DNA of 64,000 bases from Hyaloperonospora brassicae. Its lineage: Eukaryota; Oomycota; Peronosporomycetes; Peronosporales; Peronosporaceae. The stretch lies in contig CANTFL010000873.1 in the NCBI GenBank assembly GCA_947650285.1, forward strand, positions 1 to 64,000. The letters are read 5' to 3'. Below, one piece after another: positions 33,205 through 43,515 of this stretch (the first letter of the stretch is position 1; each line of letters opens with the position of its first letter). The position numbers were made by a program, and so were the translations under genes. The notes beneath the pieces are model-generated. The model saw nothing but the letters and a program-made list of their open reading frames with translations. It was not told where the DNA came from and searched no databases.

Positions 33205-33247
33205 CACACACACACACACACACACACTCTCTCTCTCTCTCTCTCTC
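33205..33247. repeat. Compound CA/CT microsatellite
   Basis: Eleven or so CA units run straight into ten CT units. Confidence 0.95.
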
Positions 33248-35482
33248 GTTTGAGCCCAGCGCTCGCGTGCCCAATCGGCTCGTGGTGATCCAGTCTGGCG
33301 TCGCTGTTTCGTTTCTAGACACCACCACCACCACCGCCGCCGCCACGTCAATCCTTTACGACACGGCGCGTAGTATTCATTCTAACACGTGGCGACTGCC
33401 TTCGCCTCGTTTCTCGTCCCGCATCTGCTATAGTAGAAGACGATCGCTCTCTGACCCACAAAGTCGCGGTCCGTTGCCGTCAGATGCAGCGAAAATCCCG
33501 GCAGCAACTTTTTTCACACGATAAATGCCTCCGGCTGCTTTGTCCACTACTGTCGTGCGGCCATGTAAAAGCTGCCTGCAGCAACAGCGAGTGTACGTAC
33601 GCACCCCAACGCTCCCGTTCGGCCTCTGTTGCGTTCGGTCTGTCACTTGCGGGACCGACAAACTGTCCAGCGATCGACCGTTAGAAGCATCGCGTCTCAC
33701 TATTCTAGTGACGATGATCGACACGACGACCTGCTTTTTGCCTCCGGTCCATCGCTTCGCATCGGGTGCGTATTCGCAACGTCGTCGCACCACGCGACGC
33801 GTGCGCCCGCGTCTTGCGTTCGATTGTTCGCGCAGCGGAACGCTTTCGCTCCATCTGGAGCGCGTCTTCAAGATCGTCGCGTAAGGGACCCACGACGACG
33901 ACGATAGCTACGGTTTCGTGTCAGCAACGGCCGTCGGGTGGTTTACCAGACGTTGTGGGCAATGTAGAAAAAGCTCCACGGCGGCCGCCGGACAGCAAGT
34001 GGCCACGAGTGCGTACCGGCGCTGATCTCGACGGCACCTAACGCCGGCGATTACTCACTCTCAGCGCCAGTTGTCGAGGAGAAGACGCAGAGAGATCCCA
34101 CCCATCATTGCCATTGGGAGTCGTCAGTCAACCGTAGCGCACTTTGTCCAAGAAGATCAAGTACTGTTGTCGGGACTGTTGTTGAGCTCGACCGCTTTTC
34201 GCCTCGTTGACTATCGGTCTGCTACGCAGCACCTACGCGTTCTCTTCGGTTTGTTTATCTCTCGCTTCGTAGTGTACAACAACAGCTCAACTCGTAGTAT
34301 CTGCCCAAGCGAAGGCTCGAAGACGCACAAGTTCGTCCTACCACAGCGTCAAGATCTGCAGGATGGCTCGTGCTGCTGCTGCTGCTCACTACGACGGCTG
34401 TCGATTTGTTGGGCAGGTCGCACCTGTCGGTCATCGCTGCTCTCTTCGGTACGGGCGTTGATGACTCCTAACCGATTGGACTGCAGAGTAGCCGCAGCGG
34501 TTGAGGGGGTCAGTCTGCTGGTGGTCGTCGAGCAGCTGACCCATGTGTTCCGACGTGCGAGCAACGTCCTTGAGGCCGTTAAACAGCACCCACCTGGTAA
34601 TGTCCTTGAACCAGCCGCCCGTGCGTGTGTCCCAAGCACTCGCAGGCCGGTAGGAGGACGAGGGGTCTGAACGACCGCCTTTACTCTCGTGTTCGCTGTT
34701 GCGAACGGGTTGTAAAGTCGCAGAGTGAATCCGATGATGGTAGTGCCATCCTTTCGTCCGTGACACTGTTTGCTGCAAACGGCCTACACGGCGTCTGAGG
34801 AGCACACGACACTGAATGGTATCTTTGCATTAGGGACCCGCGCCACGCGAATGTCCGTCGCGTCGGTCGTTGCAAGTGGCCACATCAACCGCTACAGGCG
34901 CAGCTCAGTTCAGAGAGGCGAACGCGCACTTCGTTTGGCTGCTGCTGCTGCTGCAGCAACTGAAGGGCAGTTGGTTGACGGTCTACGACATGAGTGGAGC
35001 GCATCTTCTGAACCGCACGTGTGTGGCGCAGGATTGCATGGGGCGATGCAAATGGCACGCGGTGAACGTGCTCAGGTAGCGTTGTTGGCCCTCGTGCAGC
35101 TGATAGGGAATTCGTCGCAATGAGGTCGTCGGTCTGTCCTTGCGAGTTAAGTGCTGCTGCGCTATACCCCCACACCCACACAAAGTCGCCCTTCGTACAC
35201 GCACTGCCTCACTCGCATGAAAAGCAAAGAGGTGCTGCCGTGCAGAACGCCCGCATGACTACAAACGTTACGAAAGCGCCTGTGCGTGCGTTACCTCTTC
35301 GCTGGAAGAGGTCAATCAATGTCGACAACGTCAAGAAGGGGGTACGAGTGGGTGTGTAAGGCTACAACCGCTGGACAATGAGTCGCTCAGTCGGTCGAGA
35401 CGAGCCCCGAAGACAGAAGGAAAAGACCGCTCGGGAGATCAGTTGTAGGAAGCACTTGACATTGCGTGGATAGCATAGACGC

Positions 35483-35485
<3 letters not shown>

Positions 35486-35524
<39 letters not shown>
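35486..35524. repeat. GA microsatellite
   Basis: About 19 uninterrupted GA units. Confidence 0.95.
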
Positions 35525-35525
<1 letters not shown>

Positions 35526-35966
35526 ACTGGATATGAATGAGGAGGAGGCGCACTTGTAACCTCTGCACGAGTCGATCGCAACGACACTTTGGAGAGCAGT
35601 ATGACGATACGAAGGAGGGGGAAAGGAGAAGAGGAGAACGGAGGCGATCGATCCATTACACGTCTTGCGACGCACGCGTCAAGAGGTTACACTGGGGCAC
35701 GTACGCCCGAAGCAGCGCCTCTACCAAACATACCGCCGCGTCACGCGATTGACTTCGTGCTGTGCTTTTACGTCGTTGTACGAAACGCTGCACGAGAGAG
35801 TACAATTGTTTCTAAGAGGCAGCAGCAGCAGCTCGTGCAGTATGCGATCAAAGACACCTTCGACAGCATTTCGTTCATTGCACAGCTCTTTTGTCCAAAC
35901 GCGGGCAAAACGTTGAGACGGCACGAAGAAGAGCGAAACCACTCGGTGTCGTGATCTGCAATCGCA

Positions 35967-35992
35967 TCTCTCTCTCTCTCTCTCTCTCTCTC
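35967..35992. repeat. TC microsatellite
   Basis: Thirteen TC units. Confidence 0.95.
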
Positions 35993-38746
35993 GTTGCTGC
36001 TGTCGATTTGCCCGCAACAATGCGCGGCACACCGTTTCAACTCGTCACGTTGCTCGAACGTGGCTTTGGAACTCGAGAGGCCGCGTAACATGTGCTAACG
36101 GTGTTCGTGACAACTGTCGTCGAGGTACATTGCTCGACTCGTGGGTGCAACGAGACTCGGGAGATTATGGGCACACGAACTTGCGACCGACGGGCTGTGC
36201 TGGACAAAACTTGAGGCAGCAACAGGCAGAGCTCGTGTGGGCTCATCTCGTACACTGCAACGAAATCGGTCGGGTCAAGTGGGCATCACGAAAGTGCTGG
36301 ATGGGCTTTGGGTGGATGGGGCAACTGTCTGCACGTGACGCCGACTGCTTCCAGTTCAGCTTTTCGTTGCACTAAAGACTGCGGTGTAATGTTCAACCAG
36401 TTGTCCAGACGCTCGAGATCGATTACTACTGATACGTAGCAGATGATGTTGCAGGGGACGTGTGCTTGTGCAGGACGACACCGAGAACGAATCGACTGCG
36501 AGATGCGATGGCACAGTAGTGGCAGACGGGTACTTGTCATGCTGACTCATTCGAACTTGCAAAGCAGACCTGTCGATGCCAGTGATAACTCAGCACCGTT
36601 CGCTTGCCCCGTACCGAGTCAACGCCACACAGTCACACACACGCTATCTACTGACCGGTCTTGGCATGACAGGATCGACAATGACAGTCGTCGTGGATTG
36701 CGTACAACGACAACGACAATCTCGAAGTCGTTCACTGCATTTATGACGGGAACGACCACAAGTTCTTTGGAAGATGCACTGATCGTGCACTCTTTCACTG
36801 TTTCGCGACAAAGAGCTCATTACAGAGTGCAGAGCAAGCGACGAAACGCAGCGGACGTCAATCGATACGTACGCCCACTCGGCAAAAGCACGTAGCGTTC
36901 CCATCGTCAAAGGACTGCGGATTTGGTAGCTGCACGTCCGGCTGACATCACATGCAAATGGTGACAGTCGCCCCACGTACTGCTGCAGGAGTGGCTCTGG
37001 CGGACTCGGGAGTCACCATGTCTGCGGGAACAAGTGCTGGCTTGACGTTGATGTAGCACAGCTAGACCAACTCAAGTCGTGAGAGGTCAGTCGTGCCAGC
37101 AGATGCGGTGGAAGTTGTAACTCGTGCAGTGCTTTGATATTGTAGTGATATGGCGAAGGGGATCGTCGCTTGCGCCGTCCTTTGTAATACTGTGAGATTA
37201 TGCCAATTTTGCATGATCTCACAGTAATGCAGCCAGATTATCGGTCTGGAAGTCACTTGAGGGTGTCAATGACGCCCAAAACGATACCATGGACTCCAAA
37301 GTGTCCCATAGCGGATAGCAGAAGCTGTTGCAATCAGGCCCGTATCTGCATTATTGCATCTTGCTACCTCGAGCTGCAGTGACTCCGATTGCGCGAGATG
37401 ACCTGCTCGTCGAGTCGTTTGAGTGGATGTGAAAGCAGCGACAGCTGTATCACAAAACCACGAGACGGCAATGCTGCCACAGGTTCCAATGCTGCAGAAG
37501 CGTGATTACTATCGTCAGACGTAGCGAGGCTTTACGAATCTTGAGATGCCCGACAGAACGCTTCGATAGATGCTGCACGAGGTTGTGACTCAGATTCCAA
37601 CACAGCAGAACAACTGCCCGATGTCAGATTCGACGAAACCAATCGCAACATTGCCACGTAGTGTTCAGCGATTGGAACAAGTACATGCGTAACTTAGCGC
37701 GATGGCACTCACCAACGTCTCGTGGTTATAGATCCAGACGTAAAGCAAGGTCAAGCGTGATAGCATACACCAACTCTGACCAACCCGATTCGCTCGCAGG
37801 CTCCTGAGCAACCTCATGCGGCTACCGCCGGCAGTCCGTACTGACACAATTTTGCTTACACGTTGACCGACCCCACGACCAACTTTCCAAGTCTCCTCAG
37901 TGCCGGTCTAGGTGTTACCGCCATGCTAGTTGAAAAACTTTCCACAACTCTTCATATGCACGTCATTGGAAAGATGCAGTACAGCTTCACAAGCACAACG
38001 GCCGAAATGCTGATAATTGATACACGCAGAGGGCCATACTGCATCGGTGGCACTCGACCGCAGGACGAATGCAACATTTTGCCCCACCGAATCTGGCAAG
38101 GCCTCTCTTGAGTTCCCAGCACACTTGCCACGTGTGAGGCGTCGAACTGCCCAGATAAATCATCGGGTCTTCGCATGAACGACCTGTCATGAGGCCACAG
38201 CGATCGGCATTTCATCAATCACATGAGTGGGTCGCTGACCACTATTGCAACAGCTTTGCTTCAGCTCACTTACCGGCTGGCTGTATGATGTTGCAGCAGA
38301 GCACTGGTCATTTTTTGTCAATGCTAAGGTGACCAAATGCGAGGCGTGGCGAGCCCTGACCCTGCAAGATGCAGCACTAATTGTCATCATCCTCAGACAT
38401 ACAACGATGAGCGTGATGAGGCCACCATTACACAAGCAGCGTATCTCGGCATCGCCATCCCGATTGCAATCCCGGTCCTTCACATCAGCATGACTTATGC
38501 CAGTATTGTGACAGTCTCTTTCCTGTATCTTGCTGTGTCGGCAGCGTGCGAACGACAAATCGGAAACAACATCGTGACATTGTAAGGCGCAACGGTCGAT
38601 GGAAGACCGCTGAACGACATCGACTCGAGAGCTCTTGATGCCAATAAATAAGGAAGGAGCAGCAGTGCACGAGCGTCAAGTGGTAGCAGACGAGCACCAC
38701 GCCGGACCTTCGAATTGCACCACTCAGGAACATCACGATCCAGGCG

Positions 38747-40168
38747 CTACAAGATCGTCGCGTGCCGCGGATTCATGCGCTTTTTGAGCTTGGCCAGCTC
38801 AGACGTCATCAGCTCTTGCGACCATATGCGAAGCGACTCGATCATTCTCTTTTTCAGAAACTCTTCCGCAACCGATCCATCGTCGTCGCGTGGATTGGCA
38901 TCGTCCATTACTGAATACGACGCGCCAGTCAGCGCTGCTGCAGAGTCTCTTGCACTGCAGTCAGTGCTGCTACGTGCAGCAGCACCGCTGGCACAAAAGC
39001 CGCCCATACCAGCGCCATCTTTCTCCAAGTAGGTCGAAAAGTCCTTGAAAAAGCCAGCCATGTCCTTCACACCATTCGGAAAAATCGTGCGCATGCGCTC
39101 AATCGCTTCGCAGTCTTTTTTCCGTTGCTCCGCTTCCTCTTCGCCAATCTTTCCACTACTGCGTGCGACGTGTTCCTTGCGGTTCCGCAGACTGCGTACC
39201 CATCCATTCGACCCACGAAAGTCTTTGATCCCCAACTCTTTCGCAAAACGCTTACCCACGTCGCGGATCAAAGTGTCCGAAATCGGCGCGTTTTTGGCTC
39301 GGTGTACGTCAAACCAGTTCTCCACCAGGCGATTGAGCTTATCAAATTTCGACTTTTTGTTAATGTGCTTGGAACAGCCCGAGATTTTGTCCTTGTAATA
39401 GGCCTTTTTGAACTCCTCTTTGCGCTTCAATATGCGACTCACAGTGCTCTTGTTCAGCCCAAACTGCTCGGCCAATCGAATGCCGTTCACGCAGTCTTTA
39501 CCGGTATTGAGACCCGCGACGGTACCACTTTCGTGCTGGTGTTTGCTGCGCCCTGAGCTCTTGGGGTCGTATTGGTACTGCTCGGCCACTTCAATGATGC
39601 GGATCTTCGTCTGTAGGTCAATGCTGACATTCGCCCCTTGTTTCCGCTTACGGGTTGGACAGATCCCTGTCGAAGCTGCTTCAATGGTTGACACCACGTC
39701 GACGTGGGCAGCGGCGACGTAGCGACTGGTAAGTGGACCGGTATCACTCGGTTCCGTCAAGTTGATGGCGTCGGTCAAACACCGGTATTCGTCCGTCGCT
39801 TTCTGCATCTCGGCGGTAAACTCGCCGGCAACACCGGTATCGGTCTGGAAGTACTGCTCGCTCACGGTCACGCCCTGCCGGTCGAGCACCATGTAGCGTA
39901 ACAGAGGGGTACGGCTGTCCGAGACGGTATTTGCAGCGGTCAACGAAAGCGACGACGGCAGCGGTAGGATCGTAGGCGACGCGGCCAGTGTCAGTGGCAT
40001 CGACAGAGCGCCCGTGTGCTCCGTGTGGTCGTGCGAAGCGAAGGACTCGAACGCTGTCGACGTGACTGACGTGCGCTCCTTGGAATGTGGACGCTGCTCC
40101 GACTCGTAGACGTCGCCCAGCGTCAGCGCGAGCATTTCGTCGGCATGCGAAGAAGCGGACGCGTCCAT
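38747..40168 (-). CDS. CENP-B/Tc5-type DNA-binding protein (transposase-derived)
   Basis: Intronless, 473 residues, ATG well defined. The N-terminal 170 residues are low-complexity Ser/Thr-rich. Residues about 182-255 form a Psq/CENP-B-type helix-turn-helix (VSIDLQTKIRIIEVAEQY, then GIRLAEQFGLNKSTVSRIL), split by a 26-residue insertion. Residues about 272-335 form the second, Tc5/CENP-B helix-turn-helix (FDKLNRLVENWFDVHRAKN, then LIRDVGKRFAKELGI and GWVRSLRNRK). The paired arrangement is that of pogo/Tc5 transposases and CENP-B, but the DDE nuclease domain is absent; instead there is a Ser/Ala/Asp-rich tail. It is probably a domesticated DNA-binding or regulatory protein rather than an active transposase. 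It is transcribed away from the GET2-like gene. Confidence 0.82.
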   Translation of the reverse strand: MDASASSHADEMLALTLGDVYESEQRPHSKERTSVTSTAFESFASHDHTEHTGALSMPLTLAASPTILPLPSSLSLTAANTVSDSRTPLLRYMVLDRQGVTVSEQYFQTDTGVAGEFTAEMQKATDEYRCLTDAINLTEPSDTGPLTSRYVAAAHVDVVSTIEAASTGICPTRKRKQGANVSIDLQTKIRIIEVAEQYQYDPKSSGRSKHQHESGTVAGLNTGKDCVNGIRLAEQFGLNKSTVSRILKRKEEFKKAYYKDKISGCSKHINKKSKFDKLNRLVENWFDVHRAKNAPISDTLIRDVGKRFAKELGIKDFRGSNGWVRSLRNRKEHVARSSGKIGEEEAEQRKKDCEAIERMRTIFPNGVKDMAGFFKDFSTYLEKDGAGMGGFCASGAAARSSTDCSARDSAAALTGASYSVMDDANPRDDDGSVAEEFLKKRMIESLRIWSQELMTSELAKLKKRMNPRHATIL

Positions 40169-40467
40169 TGCCAGTGGCGAAGCGTCAGTTTTGCGGGCGG
40201 CGGTGGTGGTGGGTTATCGGTATTCGAGTCGGTATTTAAGCAGATACGTCAATGAAGCCGCGAGGTGGGAAAGTCGCTGTTGTGATTGGTTCAGACACTA
40301 TCCTGATTCGTTGGGCTGAAACGTGTGTTCAAAGCGCTGGACAATGGCGTTCGATGAGTCTACGCGTGGGATGGACAGACAGACGAGTGGGAACTGGGGG
40401 AGGGCGGACAAGGTGAAGTAGCGGTCACTTGTGTGCATTGACTGTAAACGAAGGGTAAAGCACACTT

Positions 40468-40764
40468 TCACCTTTTGATCTTTCGTACCCGATAGACCAC
40501 TACGAAGAATTGCTCATTTATTGCGGTCAGTTCTGCATCGAATATGTCCCATGCGGTATCGCACCATTTCCGCACGATTCCGACTCTCGCTTTACAAACG
40601 GCATAAGTATGCAAGAGATTGCTCAAGTCTATGCGCTGCAACATTTTAAGATATGTCGCCTCAATCTCCTGTTCACCTTGCTCAGAAAAGCACGTTTCGA
40701 AGGATGACATGAATGAAGTCGTCAATGCCCGTGGCACGGATGGAGGATACAAAAAGTGCCACAT
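40468..40764 (-). CDS. Small hypothetical protein
   Basis: A 98-codon minus-strand frame with an ATG. The sequence reads as a plausible helical protein (QEIEATYLKMLQRIDLSNLL, then VGIVRKWCDTAWDIFDAE) with a basic end, but there is no family match from memory and no exon upstream that I can support. It lies between the CENP-B-like gene and the GET2-like gene. It could also be a fragment of a dead gene. Confidence 0.35.
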   Translation of the reverse strand: MWHFLYPPSVPRALTTSFMSSFETCFSEQGEQEIEATYLKMLQRIDLSNLLHTYAVCKARVGIVRKWCDTAWDIFDAELTAINEQFFVVVYRVRKIKR

Positions 40765-41295
40765 AACATTTTACAAGCTCCTAAGCAAAGAGTGACAGAT
40801 GGTGTGTTCACAGTGTGATCGCGAACAAGTCCACCGGAATCGGCACACATCAAACGAAAGAAAGAGTAGAAGAGCAGATCCAATGTTGATCGTGTACAAG
40901 TGCTGGATCGTTACCGCTCCGTCAAAGTGCTTTCTTTACACCTATAGTCGATTCGCCTCTTGCTTTTCTCCTGTTTGAACGTCGTCCTCTGGTGACGCGA
41001 ATGGCATCGAGAAATCGCCTCACCCTGTGAAAACGTATTCGCTCACGCGCTGCACAGCTGTTCGACAACAAAGTAGTCGACGCCTCAACTAGACGATGAA
41101 ATGCTCATGTCGTCGCTTGCAGGATAAGGAAACGATCGATTCTATCCCGTTTTCAAAAAACCACCAGCAAGACATTACACAAGCCGATCCTACTTCTAAA
41201 TTCCCAAATTTAGCTCATCACACTGCGAAAAACGATCCACACATACAAACACACACGAATTCCAAAGTCGATCAAACTGAACCCCACCGACACGA

Positions 41296-42459
41296 ATGGC
41301 TCAAGCGCAGCTGCTGTCGGCTGCAGAAAAGCGCGCGGCCCGTCGCGCCCGCGTGCTGCAAGGAAGCGCCAGTCGTCTCCAGTTGGTAACGGGTCAAATT
41401 ACTGCACTCGCAGCGTCCAGTGACGCGTCCAGTGTGGCGTCTTCTGGACCCAAAGCCCACAGTACCGACGTCGATGAAGCGGTCGACGCGCCTTCGGACT
41501 TGCACGTCGTGTCTCCTGAGGCGCCGGTGGCTGTTCCAACGCCATTTGTACGTGTGGATCAAGTGCAGAGACGACGAGACGCGGCGGCGCGACGTCGTCA
41601 GCAGCAGGCGAAGAGCCACGAGGAGACGCGCGGGGGAGTGGACGCGAGCGAGCCACGCGATTCTGAAGCCATTCGGTCTGTTGTTCGTCAAAACCAGCTG
41701 GCGGAGACTGTCTCGTCTGCCGAGCGTTCGGTGAAGAGCGCCAGTTTGCACGGACGGGCGCTTACGCTGTTTTTATTGGAGGAAAAACTGGTACTTTTGC
41801 TGATTATTGCAACAGCGCTCTACGCGGCGGTCAACATGGACGTGCGCTCCATTATGGCCAACATGGCTACAACCAACGACCTGGTCGATGTGAGCTACGA
41901 CGATCTGCTTGCAAGTGGCGTTCCGGTGGAATCGATTCGGCATCAACTTGAACGGGGGCATGGGCTCTCTGGCGAGAAACAAGCAGCGCTGGCACATTTA
42001 CAAAAGCAGGAGCAGCAGGCTGAGATGGACGCGTTGGCCACGACCGGCAGAACCGGATGGCTGCCGGATGTGGCGAGTCTGGGAGGCTTTTGGACGTCGA
42101 TGATGGCCCACCCGCCTGTGGTATTGGCCGTGTTTCTTGTGAGACTGCTGGTGTCTACGGGAGCAAAAGCCGTGCACAAATCGCTGGGTCTGCCGGATGT
42201 CAAGCACCCGGAAGAGAGTGATCTGGGCTTTTTGGTGAATATGGCATTGTCGAATCGCCCGGTCCTAAAAGGTGCGCGCAGTTTGGTGGAAAAGCTATCT
42301 GCGTGGTTGCTGAGCATCGCGAGTGCTGAGAGTTTTTGTGTTGTTCGATGATGATCAGAGTTTCTGGTGAAAGGCCGCAAATCGCTGGACGACTTGTTTG
42401 TGTTTCTGTTTGCGCTCGTCATGTTTGTAGCCGTTCGCGTCATTTGGCTCAGCTACTGA
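41296..42459 (+). CDS. GET2/CAML-like tail-anchored protein receptor
   Basis: Predicted 375 residues from two exons. The basic N-terminal motif (AAEKRAARRARVLQGSASRL, residues 9-28) matches the GET3/TRC40-docking motif at the N-terminus of yeast Get2 and human CAMLG. A variable linker follows, then membrane segments at about 157-178 (LVLLLIIATALYAAV) and 273-290 (PPVVLAVFLVRLLVS), and a third after the splice (LFVFLFALVMFVAVRVIWL). The protein would sit in the ER membrane with its N-terminus in the cytosol and accept tail-anchored proteins. The continuous frame stops at 42351, before the third segment; a GT-AG intron of 36 bases (42323-42358), or 87 bases from a donor at 42272, restores frame to the stop at 42457. 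Both donors preserve frame, so the junction is unsettled. Confidence 0.75.
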
Positions 42460-43515
42460 GATTCAATGGGATCCGGTCGAGTAGCTACTACAAAGACATC
42501 AGCGTCAAGGATCGGCTGATTGGATCCTATCGTCGACAATACCAATTAGCCGATTTCAGCGCCTATGTAGGTTTTAGTTAGCCGATCTTTGGCGCCTATG
42601 GCGGACCGTGCGCACAGGTCAGCAAACAGCGATGCATGGGCTTATGTTTGGTATGTGCGATCTGTTGGTCGTTCCGTAATGACTCTTTCAGCATGGAGAC
42701 TATCCCGACGGTGAGCATAGTAGTGCACAAGCACGAAACCAGCGACGATCCTGCCGTCTGATGTGAATAGGTGAGCTTTGCAGTGTGAGCCCGTGAGCCT
42801 CGTGTCCACTGTTGGCGCACTCGTACAATGTCACCACTACGTATGTAACTTTGCTGCTTTGTGGACACATTTGGTTTATTTGATCAGACAGATCTGTCTG
42901 TATATCCATCCGCCAGGTATTCGTCTTGTGAATATGTGGCATCACTAGAGAGGATACATAGAGTACACTACTCGATCACCGGTCGAAGCAGCTGCGTTCG
43001 GCTCCATCTGCTGACACGAAATGAGCACTTGCAGCAGTTGACTGCAACAAACTCCACTTGAACGACGACGACGGCGACGAGAGCCGGGCCAGCCCCCGCG
43101 TTAGAAATCCTTCTGCATCCGTCCAGATACATGGCCGAGTCTCGGCGGCCTCTTAGAAACGCAACGAAGCCCGTCGTCTAGTCTCCCCCTAGCGACTGAC
43201 TGCTGTTTTACCACCGTCTGCCGCGGTTTTACTCAGTTTTACCCACCGGCTCTCGTGGTTTCCACCAGTGAGCACGCGCGTTGAACTGCGGTGTATGATT
43301 GGATGCCGCCTATCGAGCACTGCGCGTCACGCAAGTTTAACCTTGACTGGCGCGCACCCGATGACCTCCCACACTTGATAATGTATCCATCCACCATCGC
43401 CGTCGCTATCGGAGCTCTTCACTTGCGATTTCGCGTCCGACTTGACACGTCGCTCTCGTGCGCCCTCTCTGTCGTCCACTCGACCCGCGCCCGCCGACGA
43501 AGCCGCCGCCGACTC
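42460..43515. other. Spacer upstream of GLDC
   Basis: Intergenic, about 1 kb. An in-frame open stretch before the GLDC ATG (43291-43515) includes an ATG at 43381 but lacks similarity to the family; I treat it as leader. No TATA-like element is obvious. Confidence 0.5.

Larger units (their letters stand above)
32163..38746. other. Long gene-poor spacer with microsatellites
   Basis: About 6.6 kb without a gene I can support, although several frames of 100-200 codons exist on both strands. They overlap each other, often lack an ATG, and show skewed Arg/Ser/Cys content typical of chance frames in G+C-rich DNA. Microsatellites include GAC and TAC triplets (32280-32356), CA/CT (33205-33247), GA (35486-35524) and TC (35967-35992). 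A minus-strand stretch at 34440-34690 reads somewhat protein-like (TGGWFKDITRWVLFNGLK) but cannot be extended into a model. Confidence 0.55.

Noticed and set aside
34071..34670. Plus-strand frame of 199 codons
   Set aside because: Opens at a non-ATG codon, contains a poly-Cys run from a microsatellite, and overlaps equally long frames on the other strand.
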